Assembly (NCBI GenBank): GCA_022316685.1
Contig: JAKJHU010000306.1
Span: 62,001-126,000 of the forward strand
DNA from: Progne subis subis
Taxonomy: Eukaryota; Chordata; Aves; Passeriformes; Hirundinidae
Reading direction: 5' to 3'
DNA: 64,000 nucleotides
This document shows, piece by piece, positions 1-9,930 of the stretch (its first letter is position 1; the number at the start of each line of letters is the position of its first letter). Position numbers and translations under genes: made by a program. The notes below the pieces were generated by a model. It had not been told where the DNA came from. It saw nothing but the letters and a program-made list of their open reading frames with translations, and ran no database searches.

Positions 1-1859
1 TTTTGCCATCGACGGTCATCTGGGTCTCTCAAAAGAACCAGCACAAGCAGGGATGGGGCAAGCACGTGCAACTGTGACTTTGCACCTGGCCAGGGCAGCC
101 CCGCTGCAAGAGCAGCCTCTCCAGCGCTTCACAGCAACCTGGTGCCTGGACGCAGTTGATGGGGAGGAAATGACTTGGGTGGCCACAGGGCCCAGCCTGT
201 GTGGCCGTGGCCGTGTGGCCGTGCCTGCGCCATGCTGCAGGCAGGGGCTGCCTGGTGCTGGCTGTGGATTGCCCAAGAGTGAGGCCATGGCCGCTCCCTG
301 CAGTCCCGTCCCTGCCCGATTTCCCCTTTGCGCAGGGAGGCTCAAGGGCAGGCAAGTGCAGGCTCAGGAGCTGATGCTGCCCACTGCAGAGTGTCCTCAG
401 GCTCACCTGGAGGCAGCCAGTGGCAGCTCTGGGGCTGGTGCAGGGGCGCTGGGGCTGTGACCCCCCACTGCCACCAAAGGCTACGGCGGCTGCCTTGCCG
501 GCACGGTGGGCTGTGGAGCACACTTTGGGGAGCAGAGGGGACACAAGGCAGGCCTCCACTGAAGGGCTAGGCTGTGTGGGAAGAGCAGGCAGAGTGAAGG
601 GACGCAGGACGCTGCGAGTGGGGCAGTGGAAAGCAACAGCTGAGGATAGCCGAAAGGCCAAAGAGAGCAGAAGAACTTGTTGCACATGAGGAGTGGGGGC
701 TGAAGGTGTGTGCTGGCCTTTTGCCGGTGCCTCAGAGGGACGGGCAACCTGAGCACGTGAAGCAATGGGGAACAAAGACACGCAGAGCTCCTTATGCGTC
801 CGGAGAACATGTGTCTGTTGCTGCGTGGGCAGCTGTGTGAGCTGCTGCCATGAGAGCCAGGGCCTCTGAGGGCACGCTGTCCCTCTTTCCCTCAAGGGGA
901 AGGACAGCACAGCTGCTGGAGCTGCTTGCCAGGGTGCGTGCACTTTCATCGCTGCCTTGCAGCAATGGGTTGGGAGTTGCCAGTGCCCGGAGCCAAGCTG
1001 TCCCTCTCCCAGTGTGTGAGTCGCAGCAGGCTGGAAGCAGCACTAGCACGGCCGGCTGCTGCCCCTGCCTGGCAACAGCAGAGGCTGGCACAGGCATCCT
1101 CTTGCCAGACTGCAGGTGGCCCACGCAGGACTGGGCTTTCCGTCGGCAGAGATGCCCAAGGGATGGGGCTGGGCCCATGCGAGCTGTGGCCATCACTCTG
1201 GTGATCCAGCGGCAGCACTAATCCTGCCCACTTACAGCAGCTGGGACTGAGCAGCCAGACACGTAGCCTGAGCCTGTGGAATGAAGCTGCCCAGACAGGG
1301 CCAGACCTGGAGCAGGGATTCCAACCCTGGTGTGGCCAACACATCAGGCCATGCAAGTGTTGCAGCAAGTGCAGAGGAGGCCAGCGGTTTGTGAAGGTGA
1401 GCAGCTCTTCTGTGGAGACAGCTTGAGAGAGAGTTGGAGCTGCTCAGGCTGGAGAAGAGAAGGTTGTGGGGAGATCTCCCAGTGCCTTGCAGTGTCTACC
1501 AGGAGCTTGTAGGGAGCTGCAGAGGCATTCTGTGCCAGCAATTGTCGTGATAGGCTAAGGGGTTGGAGCTGTCAGGCAGGTGGGGAGAGCTGCCTGGGCC
1601 TGGGGAACTGCAGCCGCCTTTGCGTCTGCAGGATCTTCTCCGGCATAGCGCAGAGGCTGTTCCCAGCCAGCAGTGCCACAGCCTTGGGGGAGCCATGGGC
1701 TGGGCATTGTTGGCACCTGACCTCTTCCTGATGTGGCCCGGGCTCCTGGGAGAGCTTGGCTGCCACAGCCTAAGCTCCCATTTTCAATGGCAGGCCTTTC
1801 GTGGCCATCAGCGCCCTGGTGCCTGAGTGCGTCTTGCCGGCCCTGAGGCAGGCGGTGCT

Positions 1860-1962
1860 GTGAGGTCACAAATGGCGTGACAGCGGCCTGAGGCTGGGCT
1901 GTGATGTCACGCCGTGTGGCGGCCCCAGCATTGTGAGGTCACCGGGCCATCCCTATATAAGG
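1860..1962 (+). promoter_or_regulatory. TATA promoter with three CRE-like palindromes
   Basis: A clear TATA box (TATATAAGG) starts at 1954, 42 bases before the ATG at 1996, so the 5' leader would be very short. Upstream are three 10-bp near-palindromes of the ATF/CREB type: GTGAGGTCAC at 1860-1869, GTGATGTCAC at 1901-1910 and GTGAGGTCAC at 1933-1942. The inverted copy at 62600-62710 keeps the TATA box, the middle site and the proximal site, while the distal site has one change. Regulation by CREB/CREM-type factors is inference. Confidence 0.6.
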
Positions 1963-1995
1963 CGGGCCGGCCCCACAGCCGCCAGTGCAGTGGCG

Positions 1996-2870
1996 ATGGC
2001 ACGTGTCGGAGCCGTGAGCGACGTCAGCGTCCTGCTGGCTGCACTTGCCCTGCTGCTGGCCACGGTGGCTGTCCGCTGGGTCATTGGCCACCGGGCACGG
2101 CAGGGCCGGCAGGCCGGGACTCGGAGGCCTCGCAAGCAGCTCGGGGGCCGGGCCAGGGGCCCAGGCAGGAGCCCAGGAGCCCCTGTGGCTGCCAGGGCCT
2201 CCGGGCCTGGCACGAGCCCTTGGAGGCGTCCCGGTGATCCCGCCACTTGCCCCAAAGGACCTGGCAGCTGCAGTCCCTGCGTCAGCGTGGCCAAGGAGCT
2301 GCAGGGGCTGATGCTGCTGCTCCGGTCTCACCGTGGGACATGAGCTCCGCTTCATCCTTCAAGCCCTTCAAGATCCTACGCCTGCTAAGACCAGTCCTTG
2401 CCGCCCAGTTCCTGCCTCCCTCCCACATATTCCCTCCTGGAGGCCTCCAGCCCTCCCGGCCTCTCAGGAAAGCCTCCACGCCTGCGCACCCTCAGCAAGC
2501 GCTGGACACCTCCTCCTGCTCCCTTCCACATCAACAGCATCCCGTGCACATGGAGAGCCCCGTCGTGTCCCAGGGCACTGACACGGCCAGGGAAAGCTGG
2601 CAAGCACAAACAGGAGCCCAGCTGGAGAAGGAGAAGCATTCCCAGGAGCAGGTGGCTGAGCCACAAACATCCTGCAGCCCCCAGTGTCCAGCGCAGGGCT
2701 CCCAGGATGCTGTGCCTGACTCAGGCAGCAACAGCTGCAGCTCGGTGGCACAGACGGCGCCCACGAGACCATGGCACTTGCGTGATCTCCAGGAGGGTGC
2801 CCCGAGATGCTCCCCGCAGCCCAGGCAGGTGGTCACAGGCCTCGGAGGGCCCTTCCACCCTAGGTGTTAA
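1996..2870 (+). pseudogene. Small single-pass membrane protein, copy 1 (broken)
   Basis: I do not recognise this gene. The ATG at 1996 has a good context (gcgATGg) just after a TATA promoter. The product starts with about nine polar residues, then a Leu/Ala/Val-rich membrane segment (residues ~10-30), then a strongly basic Arg-rich stretch, suggesting a signal anchor with a cytosolic tail. The frame runs to a TGA at 2341-2343. The inverted copy (61329-62566) has a Trp codon there and continues with ~125 residues that are missing here. The remaining Pro/Ser/Gln-rich tail (to TAA 2868-2870, ending HPRC) lies in a different frame. Copy 1 therefore carries a nonsense change plus a deletion of about 367 bp net. 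No introns are seen and none are needed. The one-pass, proline-rich architecture resembles some sperm-specific membrane proteins, but that is only an analogy. Confidence 0.5.
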
Positions 2871-2875
2871 ATAAA
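2870..2875 (+). terminator. Poly(A) signal overlapping the stop codon
   Basis: AATAAA at 2870-2875 shares its first A with the TAA stop (2868-2870) of the membrane-protein gene. The same overlap is kept in the inverted copy (61324-61329, minus strand). The gene would have almost no 3' untranslated region. Confidence 0.55.
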
Positions 2876-3568
2876 TTAGCATTCCCCCAAAGAGTTGTCT
2901 GAGTGTTCCTGCTGGGAGAGGGCTCTTTTCTTCCCAGGAACTGGCTCAGGGCTGGGCTTGCCTACGGGCTGGGGATGCTGGGCCATTGCCAATGACTCGG
3001 TTTAAACTCCTGTTTGTCCTCTGGGGCTGAGGAAGTGTCACGTGCAACCCTCACCCGTGTTTTTGTCATTTCTGCTGACAACCTTCTGAGAGAGATGCCT
3101 GCGGGGCTGACCCATATACCAGTGCTTGGAGGCTTGGTAGGGACACAGTTACGGCCCCACTCTGCTTGTCCAAACGCTCTGCTGCCCATCCTTGTGGGAG
3201 CAGGTGTTAGAGTGTGTTCATTTGGTTGATACTGTGTTTCATTTTGATCTTGGTGTTTGTGATGTTTTCTTCCCTGTTCCCCTTGGAAAGTGGAGCACCT
3301 TGTTTGTCCCTGCTTCGCTGCGCCCATCCCCTAGGCTGGAACGGATCCCAACTCTGTTCCACTCCCACCTTCTCCCTGATCGGGGAGTGGCTTGGACCTG
3401 CCTCTAGGTCCTTCCCTGCTCTGGGAAAAAGCCCTGCGACTGCCGGCAGCTCTGTCTCTCTGGCACCGGTGGGGACAGGGAAGGAGTTAAGGAAGAGCTG
3501 CGGCCGGCAGGGCAGGAACCCAGAATAAAGCCATGATATGCCCCAGGACAGAGGGCAAGCGCGGGGCC

Positions 3569-5258
3569 TTTTGCCATCGACGGTCATCTGGGTCTCTCAA
3601 AAGAACCAGCACAAGCAGGGATGGGGCAAGCACGTGGAACTGTGACTTTGCACGTGGGTAGGGCAGCCCCGCTGCAAGAGCAGCCTCTCCAGCGCTTGAC
3701 AGCAGCCTGGTGCCTGGCAGCAGTTGATGGGGAGGAAATGACTTGGGTGGCCATAGGGCCCAGCCTGTGTGGCCGTGGCCGTGCCTGCGCCATGCTGCAG
3801 GCAGGGGCTGCCTGGTGCTGGCTGTGGATTGCCCAAGAGGTAGGCCATGGCCGCTTCCTGCAGTCCTGTCCCTGCCCGATTTCCCCTTTGCCCAGGGAGG
3901 CTCAAGGGCAGGCAAGTGCAGGCTCAGGAGCTGATGCTGCCCACTGCAGAGTGTCCTCAGGCTCACCTGGAGGCAGCCAGTGGCAGCTCTGAGGCTCGTG
4001 CAGGGGCGCTGGGGCTGTGACCCCCCACTGCCACCAAAGGCTACGGCGGCTGCCTTGCCGGCACGGTGGGCTGTGGAGCACACTTTGGGGAGCAGAGGGG
4101 ACACAAGGCAGGCCTCCACTGAAGGGCTAGCATGTGTGAAAAGACTGGGCAGAGTGCAGGGGCGCAGGACGCTGCGAGTGGGGCAGTTGAAAGCAACAGC
4201 TGAGGACAGTCGAAAAGCCAAAGAGAGCAGAAGAACTTGTTGCACATGAGGAGTGGGGGCTGAAGGTGTGTGCTGGCCTTTTGCCAGTGCCTCAGAGGGA
4301 CGGGCAACCTGAGCACGTGAAGCAATGGGGAACAAAGACACGCAGAGCTCCTTATGTGTCCGGAGAACATGTGTCTGTTGCTTCGTGGGCAGCTGTGTGA
4401 GCTGCTGCCATGAGAGCCAGGGGCTCTGAGGGCACGCTGTCACTCTTTCCCTCAAGGGGAAGGACAGCACAGCTGCCGGAGCTGCTTGCCAGGGTGCATG
4501 TGCTTTCATCGCTGCCTTGCAGCAATGGGTTGGGAGTGGCCAGTGCCCGGAGCCAAGCTGTCCCTCTCCCGCTGTGTGACTCGCAGCAGGCTGGAAGCAG
4601 CGCTAGCACGGCCGGCTGCTGCCCCTGCCTGGCGACAGCAGAGGCTGGCACGGGCAGCCTCTTGCCAGACTGCAGGTGGCCCACGCAGGACTGGGCTTGC
4701 CCTCGGCAGAGATGCCCAAGGGATGGGGCTGGGCCCTGCGAGCTGTGGCCATCACTCTGGTGATCCAGCGGCAGCACTAATCCTGCCCACTTACAGCAGC
4801 TGGGACTGAGCAGCCAGACACGTCGCCTGAGCCTGTGGAATGAAGCTGCTCAGGCAGGGCCAGACCTGGAGCAGGGCTTCCACTCCTGCTGTGGCCAGCA
4901 CATCAGGCCATGCAAGTGTTGCAGCAAGTGCAGAGGAGGCCAGCGGGTTGATAAGGTGAGCAGCTCTCCTGTGGAGACAGCTTGAGAGAGAGTTGGAGCT
5001 GCTCAGGCTGGAGAAGAGAAGGTTGTGGGGAGATCTCCCAGTGCCTTGCAGTGTGTGCCAGGAGCTCCAAGGGAGCTGCAGAGGCATTCTGTGCCAGCAA
5101 TTGTAGTGATAGGCTAAGGGGTTGGAGCTGTCAGACAGGTGGGGAGATCTGCCTGGGCCTGGGGAACTGCAGCCGCCTTTGTGTCTGCAGGATCTTCTCC
5201 GGCATAGCGCAGAGGCTGTTCCCAGCCAGCAGTTCCACAGCCTTGGGGGAGCCATGGG
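3569..5258 (+). repeat. Tandem duplication unit A2, truncated
   Basis: This is a second copy of bases 1 to about 1698 of the first unit, differing by scattered substitutions and small indels. It ends abruptly at 5258, where a retroviral LTR begins, just before the part that would hold the membrane-protein promoter, so this unit has no copy of that gene. A 340-codon minus-strand open frame (3487-4509) corresponds to a 306-codon one in unit A1 (29-949) but is interrupted in an inverted copy. I do not call it a gene. Confidence 0.8.
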
Positions 5259-5551
5259 TGTGGGAGATTAGGGACAGGCGGTCGGAAGATATCGTGTTGT
5301 ACGGGCAGACAGAACCCCTCCCTCAATACTTAGTTGGTTAGTGTCCTTGATAAGGTAAGCAACACATAACTTGTAACGTACGCAGACGGATGTGATGTAG
5401 TAAACAGAGGTTTTATTATTCCATGTAACCAGTTAATAAACGCCATTAGCCGTCCACCACACTGGTGTCTGTGAGCTGGTGGCCCGAGCAGCCTGGCTGT
5501 GGCTGCCGTGTCGTTCCCGAACCAGGTCGCTACGCCTCAGCGGAGGCAGCA
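5259..5551 (+). repeat. 5' LTR
   Basis: It begins TGTGGGAGATTAGG and ends GAGGCAGCA, matching 8267-8559 over its whole length. A poly(A) signal AATAAA lies at 5435-5440. TG...CA ends fit retroviral LTRs. Confidence 0.92.
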
Positions 5552-5553
5552 AG

Positions 5554-5571
5554 TGGTGCTGAAACCCCCGG
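5554..5571 (+). other. Primer-binding site, tRNA-Phe-like
   Basis: Two bases after the LTR, TGGTGCTGAAACCC followed by CCGGGA closely matches the complement of the vertebrate tRNA-Phe 3' end (TGGTGCCGAAACCCGGGA), with one substitution and a 2-base insertion. This position is where minus-strand synthesis would be primed. Confidence 0.6.
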
Positions 5572-5668
5572 GAGTTGCCCGGGAGATCGGGAGTCGCCTG
5601 GACGGGTGAACGACGGCCGAGCGGCGGGCCAACTCGGCGAGGGGGACGCCCCAGGACCCGTGAGGAGG

Positions 5669-6640
5669 ATGGAAGCCCTCATGAAGGTCGTATCTCAGAT
5701 TCATAAGCAGTGGGGAATTGATTGTAAAGCAAAAGATTTTACCCTCGCAGTGACGAGGCTTTTGCAACTTAGTATTATTGATAGACCGGTGGATATCCTC
5801 CACCCAGATGTTTGGGATCAATGCACTAAGGCTCTTGCTGAAGACACAATGTCTTCTGGCTCAGGGAAAAATCTTAAGGCATGGGGAAGGGTCGTGGAAG
5901 CTTTACAGAAGGCTCTACATGAGCAAGAAACATGGAAAGCTGCCCGAAATTGTTTAAAGATTTCTCCTCAATTGGGTATCGCGGCAGCGATGCAAACTTT
6001 CTCAGAGGGAACTGTTGTTGAGAATTTTCAGTGTGTAAAAGAATGCAGTCTGAAAATTAGTGATAATGTGCAGAGTGTTGATGGGGTTAGTTCTGCAGAG
6101 TGCAGAGGCTCGGAGGAGCAAGAGCTCGTTTCAGAGCCTCCAAACTCAAGGTCACTCGCTGAGGCGATAAAAGAGATGCAGTCATTTTACAACAATCTAG
6201 CTGAAGAAGCTAGGAATGCTGGTAAAGCGGGGGAGGGACCCCCACCTTATGCACCTCAAGATAGCGCTGAATCCGAGAAGGAAAGCAGGACAGAAAACAA
6301 AGAAGGTCATTTAGATAGTGGGCTCTTTGCCAATGAAAACGAAGAGAGCTTGTTAGCTAACGAGGGGGCACGCGAGCAGAAAAAGGGAAAAGAGCTCAAA
6401 GAGATAACTGAAGCTAATCTTTGCCAAAAAGCACGTTTTTCTAAGGCGAGAAGCTCCCACAGCAGAAGGCGGGAGGAGTGCAGGTGCAAGGGACGGCCCA
6501 GCCCCGAGAGAAAGGGGCGGGGCCAAGAGGGAAGGGACGGCCCAGCCCTGAGGGAAAGGGGCGGGGGCCAAGAGGGAAAGGACGGCCCAGCCCTGAGGGA
6601 AAGGGGCGGGGCCCAGAGGGAAGGGACGGCCCAGCCCTGA
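5669..6640 (+). pseudogene. gag: ERV gag, matrix and late-domain part (broken)
   Basis: The frame opens at the ATG at 5669 (GAGGATGG context) and runs 323 codons. The first ~110 residues are a matrix-like domain of the alpharetrovirus type (initial MEA, then helices containing W, LLQL and KAWGRVVEAL). Further on a PPPY late-domain motif (about 6240-6252) indicates an ESCRT/NEDD4-recruiting site. The C-terminal part is very charged and runs into a GC-rich 44-45-bp minisatellite (6490-6655), where the frame stops at TGA 6638-6640. The downstream capsid frame is different, so gag is interrupted here. An older ATG at 5465 would extend the frame into the LTR and is not preferred. Confidence 0.7.
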
Positions 6641-6655
6641 GGGAAAGGGGCGGGG
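6490..6655 (+). repeat. 44-45 bp minisatellite inside gag
   Basis: Units beginning GGGACGGCCCAGCCC (or AGGACGG) start at 6490, 6534, 6579 and 6623, with lengths 44, 45, 44 and a partial fourth. Lengths not divisible by three mean that unit number and length set the downstream frame. Frame 2 (matrix) closes here, while the capsid frame is open through it. Confidence 0.85.
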
Positions 6656-6656
6656 T

Positions 6657-7319
6657 CGGAGCCCGACCAAAAGGCTCCGGAGCCCGGAAGCAGCCAGTCA
6701 GTCGACTTCTGGCTCTGAATCAGACTCTAGCTGGGACTGGGACAGCCAGTCCTCTGCTGCCGGCTCTGGCTCCAACTCCGACAGAGAAGAAGTAACAGTA
6801 TACAAAATCAGTAACAACAATGTTTCTACTCGGGTTGAGGGGAAGTCAGAAAAAGAGCGAACTCCTCTCACAGACTGGAGGAAAATAAAAATTGCCTGTG
6901 CCGACTGGGGTCCATCGGCCACACTGGCTTTCCCAGTCCGAGTGGGGGGAGCAGGCGGAAACCAGAGAACATACTCCCCAGTAAATCCTAAGGATGTACA
7001 AGCAATTGTTAAAGCAATCACTGACAGAGGGATCAATTCAGCAATGGTTTCTACTCTCATTGATAGTGTTTTTGGAGGGGATGACATGCTCCTATTTGAC
7101 ATAAAGCAAACCTGCAGATTGATTTTTGATGGGGCAGGGATGATAGTTTTTAAACAAGAGTGGGAGGACAATTGCGCAAAGGAACTAGCTCTGGTCACCG
7201 GTGCAGATCATCCTCTACACGGCTCCAGCCTGCAGCGGCTCATGGGCACAGATCCAACCATGATCACCCCCCAGGCACAAGCCGAGGGCCTACGGGCCCA
7301 TGAGGTGATGCCAACCTAG
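6657..7319 (+). pseudogene. gag: ERV gag, capsid N-terminal part (fragment)
   Basis: A frame that is open through the minisatellite continues to TAG at 7317-7319. It starts with a Ser/Asp-rich stretch and then a class II capsid N-terminal domain: a Pro-rich beta-hairpin-like start, a W-containing helix and helices around SVFGGDDMLLFDIKQ. The sequence stops about where the C-terminal capsid domain should begin. No major homology region, zinc knuckles or protease follow. A deletion joins this point to the envelope tail. Confidence 0.72.
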
Positions 7320-7359
7320 TCGAAAGACTGATAAGTGGGCAGTTCCGTTCCTATCAGGA

Positions 7360-8082
7360 ATGTGGGTCTGTCAACAAATCGGAATAACCCCCTGTGTGTA
7401 CCTTAGCAAAATAAATAACCTTGCTGACTTTTGTGTCCAAGTTCTGATTGTTCCTAGAGTCCTGTATCACCAAGAAGAAGAAATGTATCGCTGTTTAGAA
7501 GAAACCATCCAGCTCCACAAAAGAGAAGTAGTAACAGGTATAACCATTGCAATGCTCCTTGGCCTAGGAGCTGCCGGTACAGCCACAGGTGTTTCAGCTC
7601 TCGTGACCCAACATCAAAGACTTTCTCAGCTGCAAATGACAATTGACGAAGACTTACTGAGAATTGAAAAATCCATCTCCTCTCTGGAAAGATCTATCTC
7701 CTCGCTTTCAGAAGTCGTCCTGCAGAACAGGCAAGGACTGGACCTCTTGCTCATGCAGCAAGGAGGCCTGTGTGCCGCCTTGAGAGAGGAATGCTGTTTT
7801 TATGCAGACCATACTGGAGTCGTGCGAGACTCCATGGCTGAACTGAGAGAAAGACTAGCCCAGAGAAAGAGAGAGAGAGAGGCCCAACGAGGATGGTTCG
7901 AGTCATGGTTCAATCAGTCCCCATGGCTAGCCACCCTTGTTTCCACCCTAATAGGTCCTCTCACCATGATACTCTTGGTATTGATTTTTGGGCCTTGCAT
8001 TTTAAACAAGTTAGTGTCGTTTGTTAGAAGCCGTTTAGAAAAAGCTAATGTCCTATTTGTCGAACGCCTGCAATTACCATGA
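7360..8082 (+). pseudogene. env: ERV env, end of surface subunit plus transmembrane subunit
   Basis: The frame is open for 240 codons to TGA at 8080-8082. The first codons are the last part of the surface subunit, and its receptor-binding portion is deleted. Next come a degenerate basic cleavage region (HKR), a hydrophobic Gly/Ala-rich fusion-peptide-like stretch, a leucine-heptad helix, the gamma-type disulfide motif CX6CC (CAALREECC), a membrane anchor beginning near SPWLATLVST, and a short tail. The ATG at 7360 is incidental, and the true reading frame began in deleted sequence. Without the surface subunit it could not mediate normal entry. Confidence 0.82.
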
Positions 8083-8251
8083 AGTGCGCTTGTTACTAAC
8101 ATTTTATACCACTTTTGTATCCTACTATACTAACTTTAACAGCTTTTGCATTTTTATGACATTTATATTTTTATTGCATTTATACTTTTATAACATTGAT
8201 ACTTTTATACTTTTATAACATTGATACTTTTATACTTTTTTACTTAGTCAT

Positions 8252-8266
8252 GGGAGGGGGGGGAAA
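8252..8266 (+). other. Polypurine tract
   Basis: An uninterrupted purine run (GGGAGGGGGGGGAAA) directly abuts the 3' LTR and is the expected plus-strand primer site. Before it, 8100-8245 is AT-rich with a short repeat (atacttttataacattg). Confidence 0.85.
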
Positions 8267-8559
8267 TGTGGGAGATTAGGGACAGGTGGTCGGAAGATAT
8301 CGCGTTGTACGGGCAGACAGAATCCCTCCCTCAATACTTAGTTGGTTAGTGTCCTTGATAAGGTAAGCAACACATAACTTGTAACGTAAGCAGATGGATG
8401 TGATGTAGCAAACAGAGGTTTTATAACTCCATGTAACCAGTTAATAAACGCCATTAGCCGTCCACCACATTGGTGTCTGTGAGCTGATGGCCCGAGCAGC
8501 CTGGGTGTGGCTGCCGTGTCGTTCCCGAACCAGGTCGCTACGCCTCAGCGGAGGCAGCA
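8267..8559 (+). repeat. 3' LTR
   Basis: The same 293-bp sequence as 5259-5551, with AATAAA at 8443-8448. It is followed directly by ctgggagaaccggg, which belongs to an actggg-rich simple repeat and not to the duplicated unit seen left of the 5' LTR. Confidence 0.92.
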
Positions 8560-8690
8560 CTGGGAGAACCGGGAACACACGGGAGTAAAGTGGGAGCAAC
8601 TGGGACCATGCTGGGGCAAACTGCATCATAATGGGGAGTGACTGGCAGTGACTGGGCTCCTACTGGGAGTGCTGACAAAACTGAAAGCAC
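8560..8690. repeat. actggga-rich degenerate simple repeat
   Basis: Short irregular copies of actgggagcaactgggac-like words fill this stretch. No coding signal is seen. Confidence 0.55.
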
Positions 8691-8789
8691 ACAGGGTCGG
8701 GGCAACTACGCTGATACTAGAAGCAGCCTCTTCTGGCACCAGGACCACTGAATCCCTTTCCAGTGAAACATGAACTTCAAAGGAATTAA

Positions 8790-9457
8790 GGGTTTTAGAA
8801 AAGTTAAGGTTTTAGCTACAGATAAGCTTTGTCTGAATTAGTTAAAGTAGATCGATAGATAGGCTGTGCTGGAAATACTTAGGAGTCAATGATTAGTTGA
8901 AAGGAAATGAATCTAAAATAGCTATCCCAGATCTAAATAACTAATTGTTTGTCATTTTTGTATTTGTTTAGCTGTGTTTATAATGAGAAACAGAAGAAAC
9001 TGGTAAATAGATCTAAGAACACAGACAACTGTAAATCTTCTAACGATCAGAAACCCACTGAACAGTCACGGAAACAGGAAACTGGAGTTCTAGCAGGTTC
9101 CATTTGTCCTGTTATCCATTGAAAAGTTTGAAAGTTTAGAATGAGGAAGACTCTCCTGGCTTCCTCTTTTTATTACCCCTCCCCATAAAAGAGACCACTG
9201 ACCTAATTCAAAGAACAAACTATGCATGCTTAATGGCCTTTTATCTAATTATAATATGAAGCGGAGGATGCCAGGCATTAGTGTTATGAATATGTATTAA
9301 TATTTTGGGTATTCAACACTTATGTAAATAAATAGAGTCTGTAATCACTTGTAACTTTGCAGCGCATATTAGGGAGCGATCCCACGCAGCTGCCCGGCAT
9401 TGCATTAAACTTACACTTTCTAACTCTAACCTGTTAGAGAGTCTTTTGTCCGTCACA
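8790..9457 (+). repeat. Probable solo LTR, AT-rich
   Basis: The right end (GTCTTTTGTCCGTCACA, ending 9457) with ATTAAA at 9404-9409 some 50 bases upstream is typical of the U5 end of avian ERV-L-like LTRs. The left end is not certain and I found no target duplication. The stretch has no long open frame. Confidence 0.4.
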
Positions 9458-9499
9458 GTTGGGTATTGACATTAGATCAATATCCATATTTTAATAAAT

Positions 9500-9930
9500 C
9501 ACCCATCATTCTGCCCCTCCAGCCCTAGCACCCCTTGCTGGGGTCCCAGCAATCCCAGGTGTCCTCCACTCTTGGGGTCCCCGCTTTGGGGTTCTGGGGG
9601 TCTCCTCTCTCAGGGGTCCTGCTTAGGGAAACTGCAGCTTTCCTGAGGATCCCCAAACCTGGTGTCACTGCCCCCCACCAGTCCCGTGCGGTCTCCACAT
9701 GGCACCGGCAGAGCTCGGAGGGCCCGGCCGGGGAAGCCCAACCCCCTGTGTGGGCACCCACATCCGCCCGCCCCCTGCCACGGCTCTGCCACCACCGCCA
9801 CTGGGACCCCCAAAAACACCCCCCAAGGACCCCCCGATGTCCCCCCGAGGGGCATCTGCAGCTCGGCTTTGGAGCTCTGCAAACTCCAAATATCTCCCCT
9901 GAAACAAGGCAGAAAAGAACTTTATAACAA
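9500..9930. repeat. GC-rich block related to 44220-44420
   Basis: On the minus strand this contains ggggagatatttggag, then aactccaaagc-like and gcagatgc-type words, in the order seen on the plus strand at 44250-44370. It is therefore a diverged inverted paralogue. Overlapping open frames on both strands reflect composition. Confidence 0.45.

Larger units (their letters stand above)
1..3568 (+). repeat. Tandem duplication unit A1 (3568 bp)
   Basis: The sequence starting at base 1 (ttttgccatcgacggtcatc) recurs at 3569 and stays alignable to the end of the second unit, giving a 3568-bp period. The unit has a GC-rich part (about 1-1900), a compact membrane-protein gene (promoter 1860-1960, coding 1996-2870) and a tail (2880-3568). 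The same unit is present inverted at 60630-64000. Several open frames on both strands of the first 1.9 kb persist in two to four copies. I recognise none of them and base composition alone could produce them. Confidence 0.85.
5259..8559 (+). mobile_element. Internally deleted endogenous retrovirus (3.3 kb)
   Basis: Two 293-bp LTRs flank a primer-binding site, a gag fragment, an env transmembrane fragment and a polypurine tract. Protease and polymerase are absent, as are most of the capsid C-terminal half and most of the surface envelope subunit, so the element is non-autonomous and non-infectious. The matrix region looks like alpha/class II retroviruses, whereas the envelope tail has the gamma-type CX6CC motif. 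This suggests a recombinant lineage, as known for several vertebrate ERVs. By hand count the LTRs differ at about 11 of 293 positions (~3.8%). The left flank is duplication unit A2, the right flank is unrelated, and no clear target duplication is visible. Confidence 0.9.

Noticed and set aside
29..949. 306-codon minus-strand frame (and 340-codon counterpart at 3487-4509)
   Set aside because: It is interrupted in an inverted copy, has no domain, and frames are open on both strands in this GC-rich DNA.
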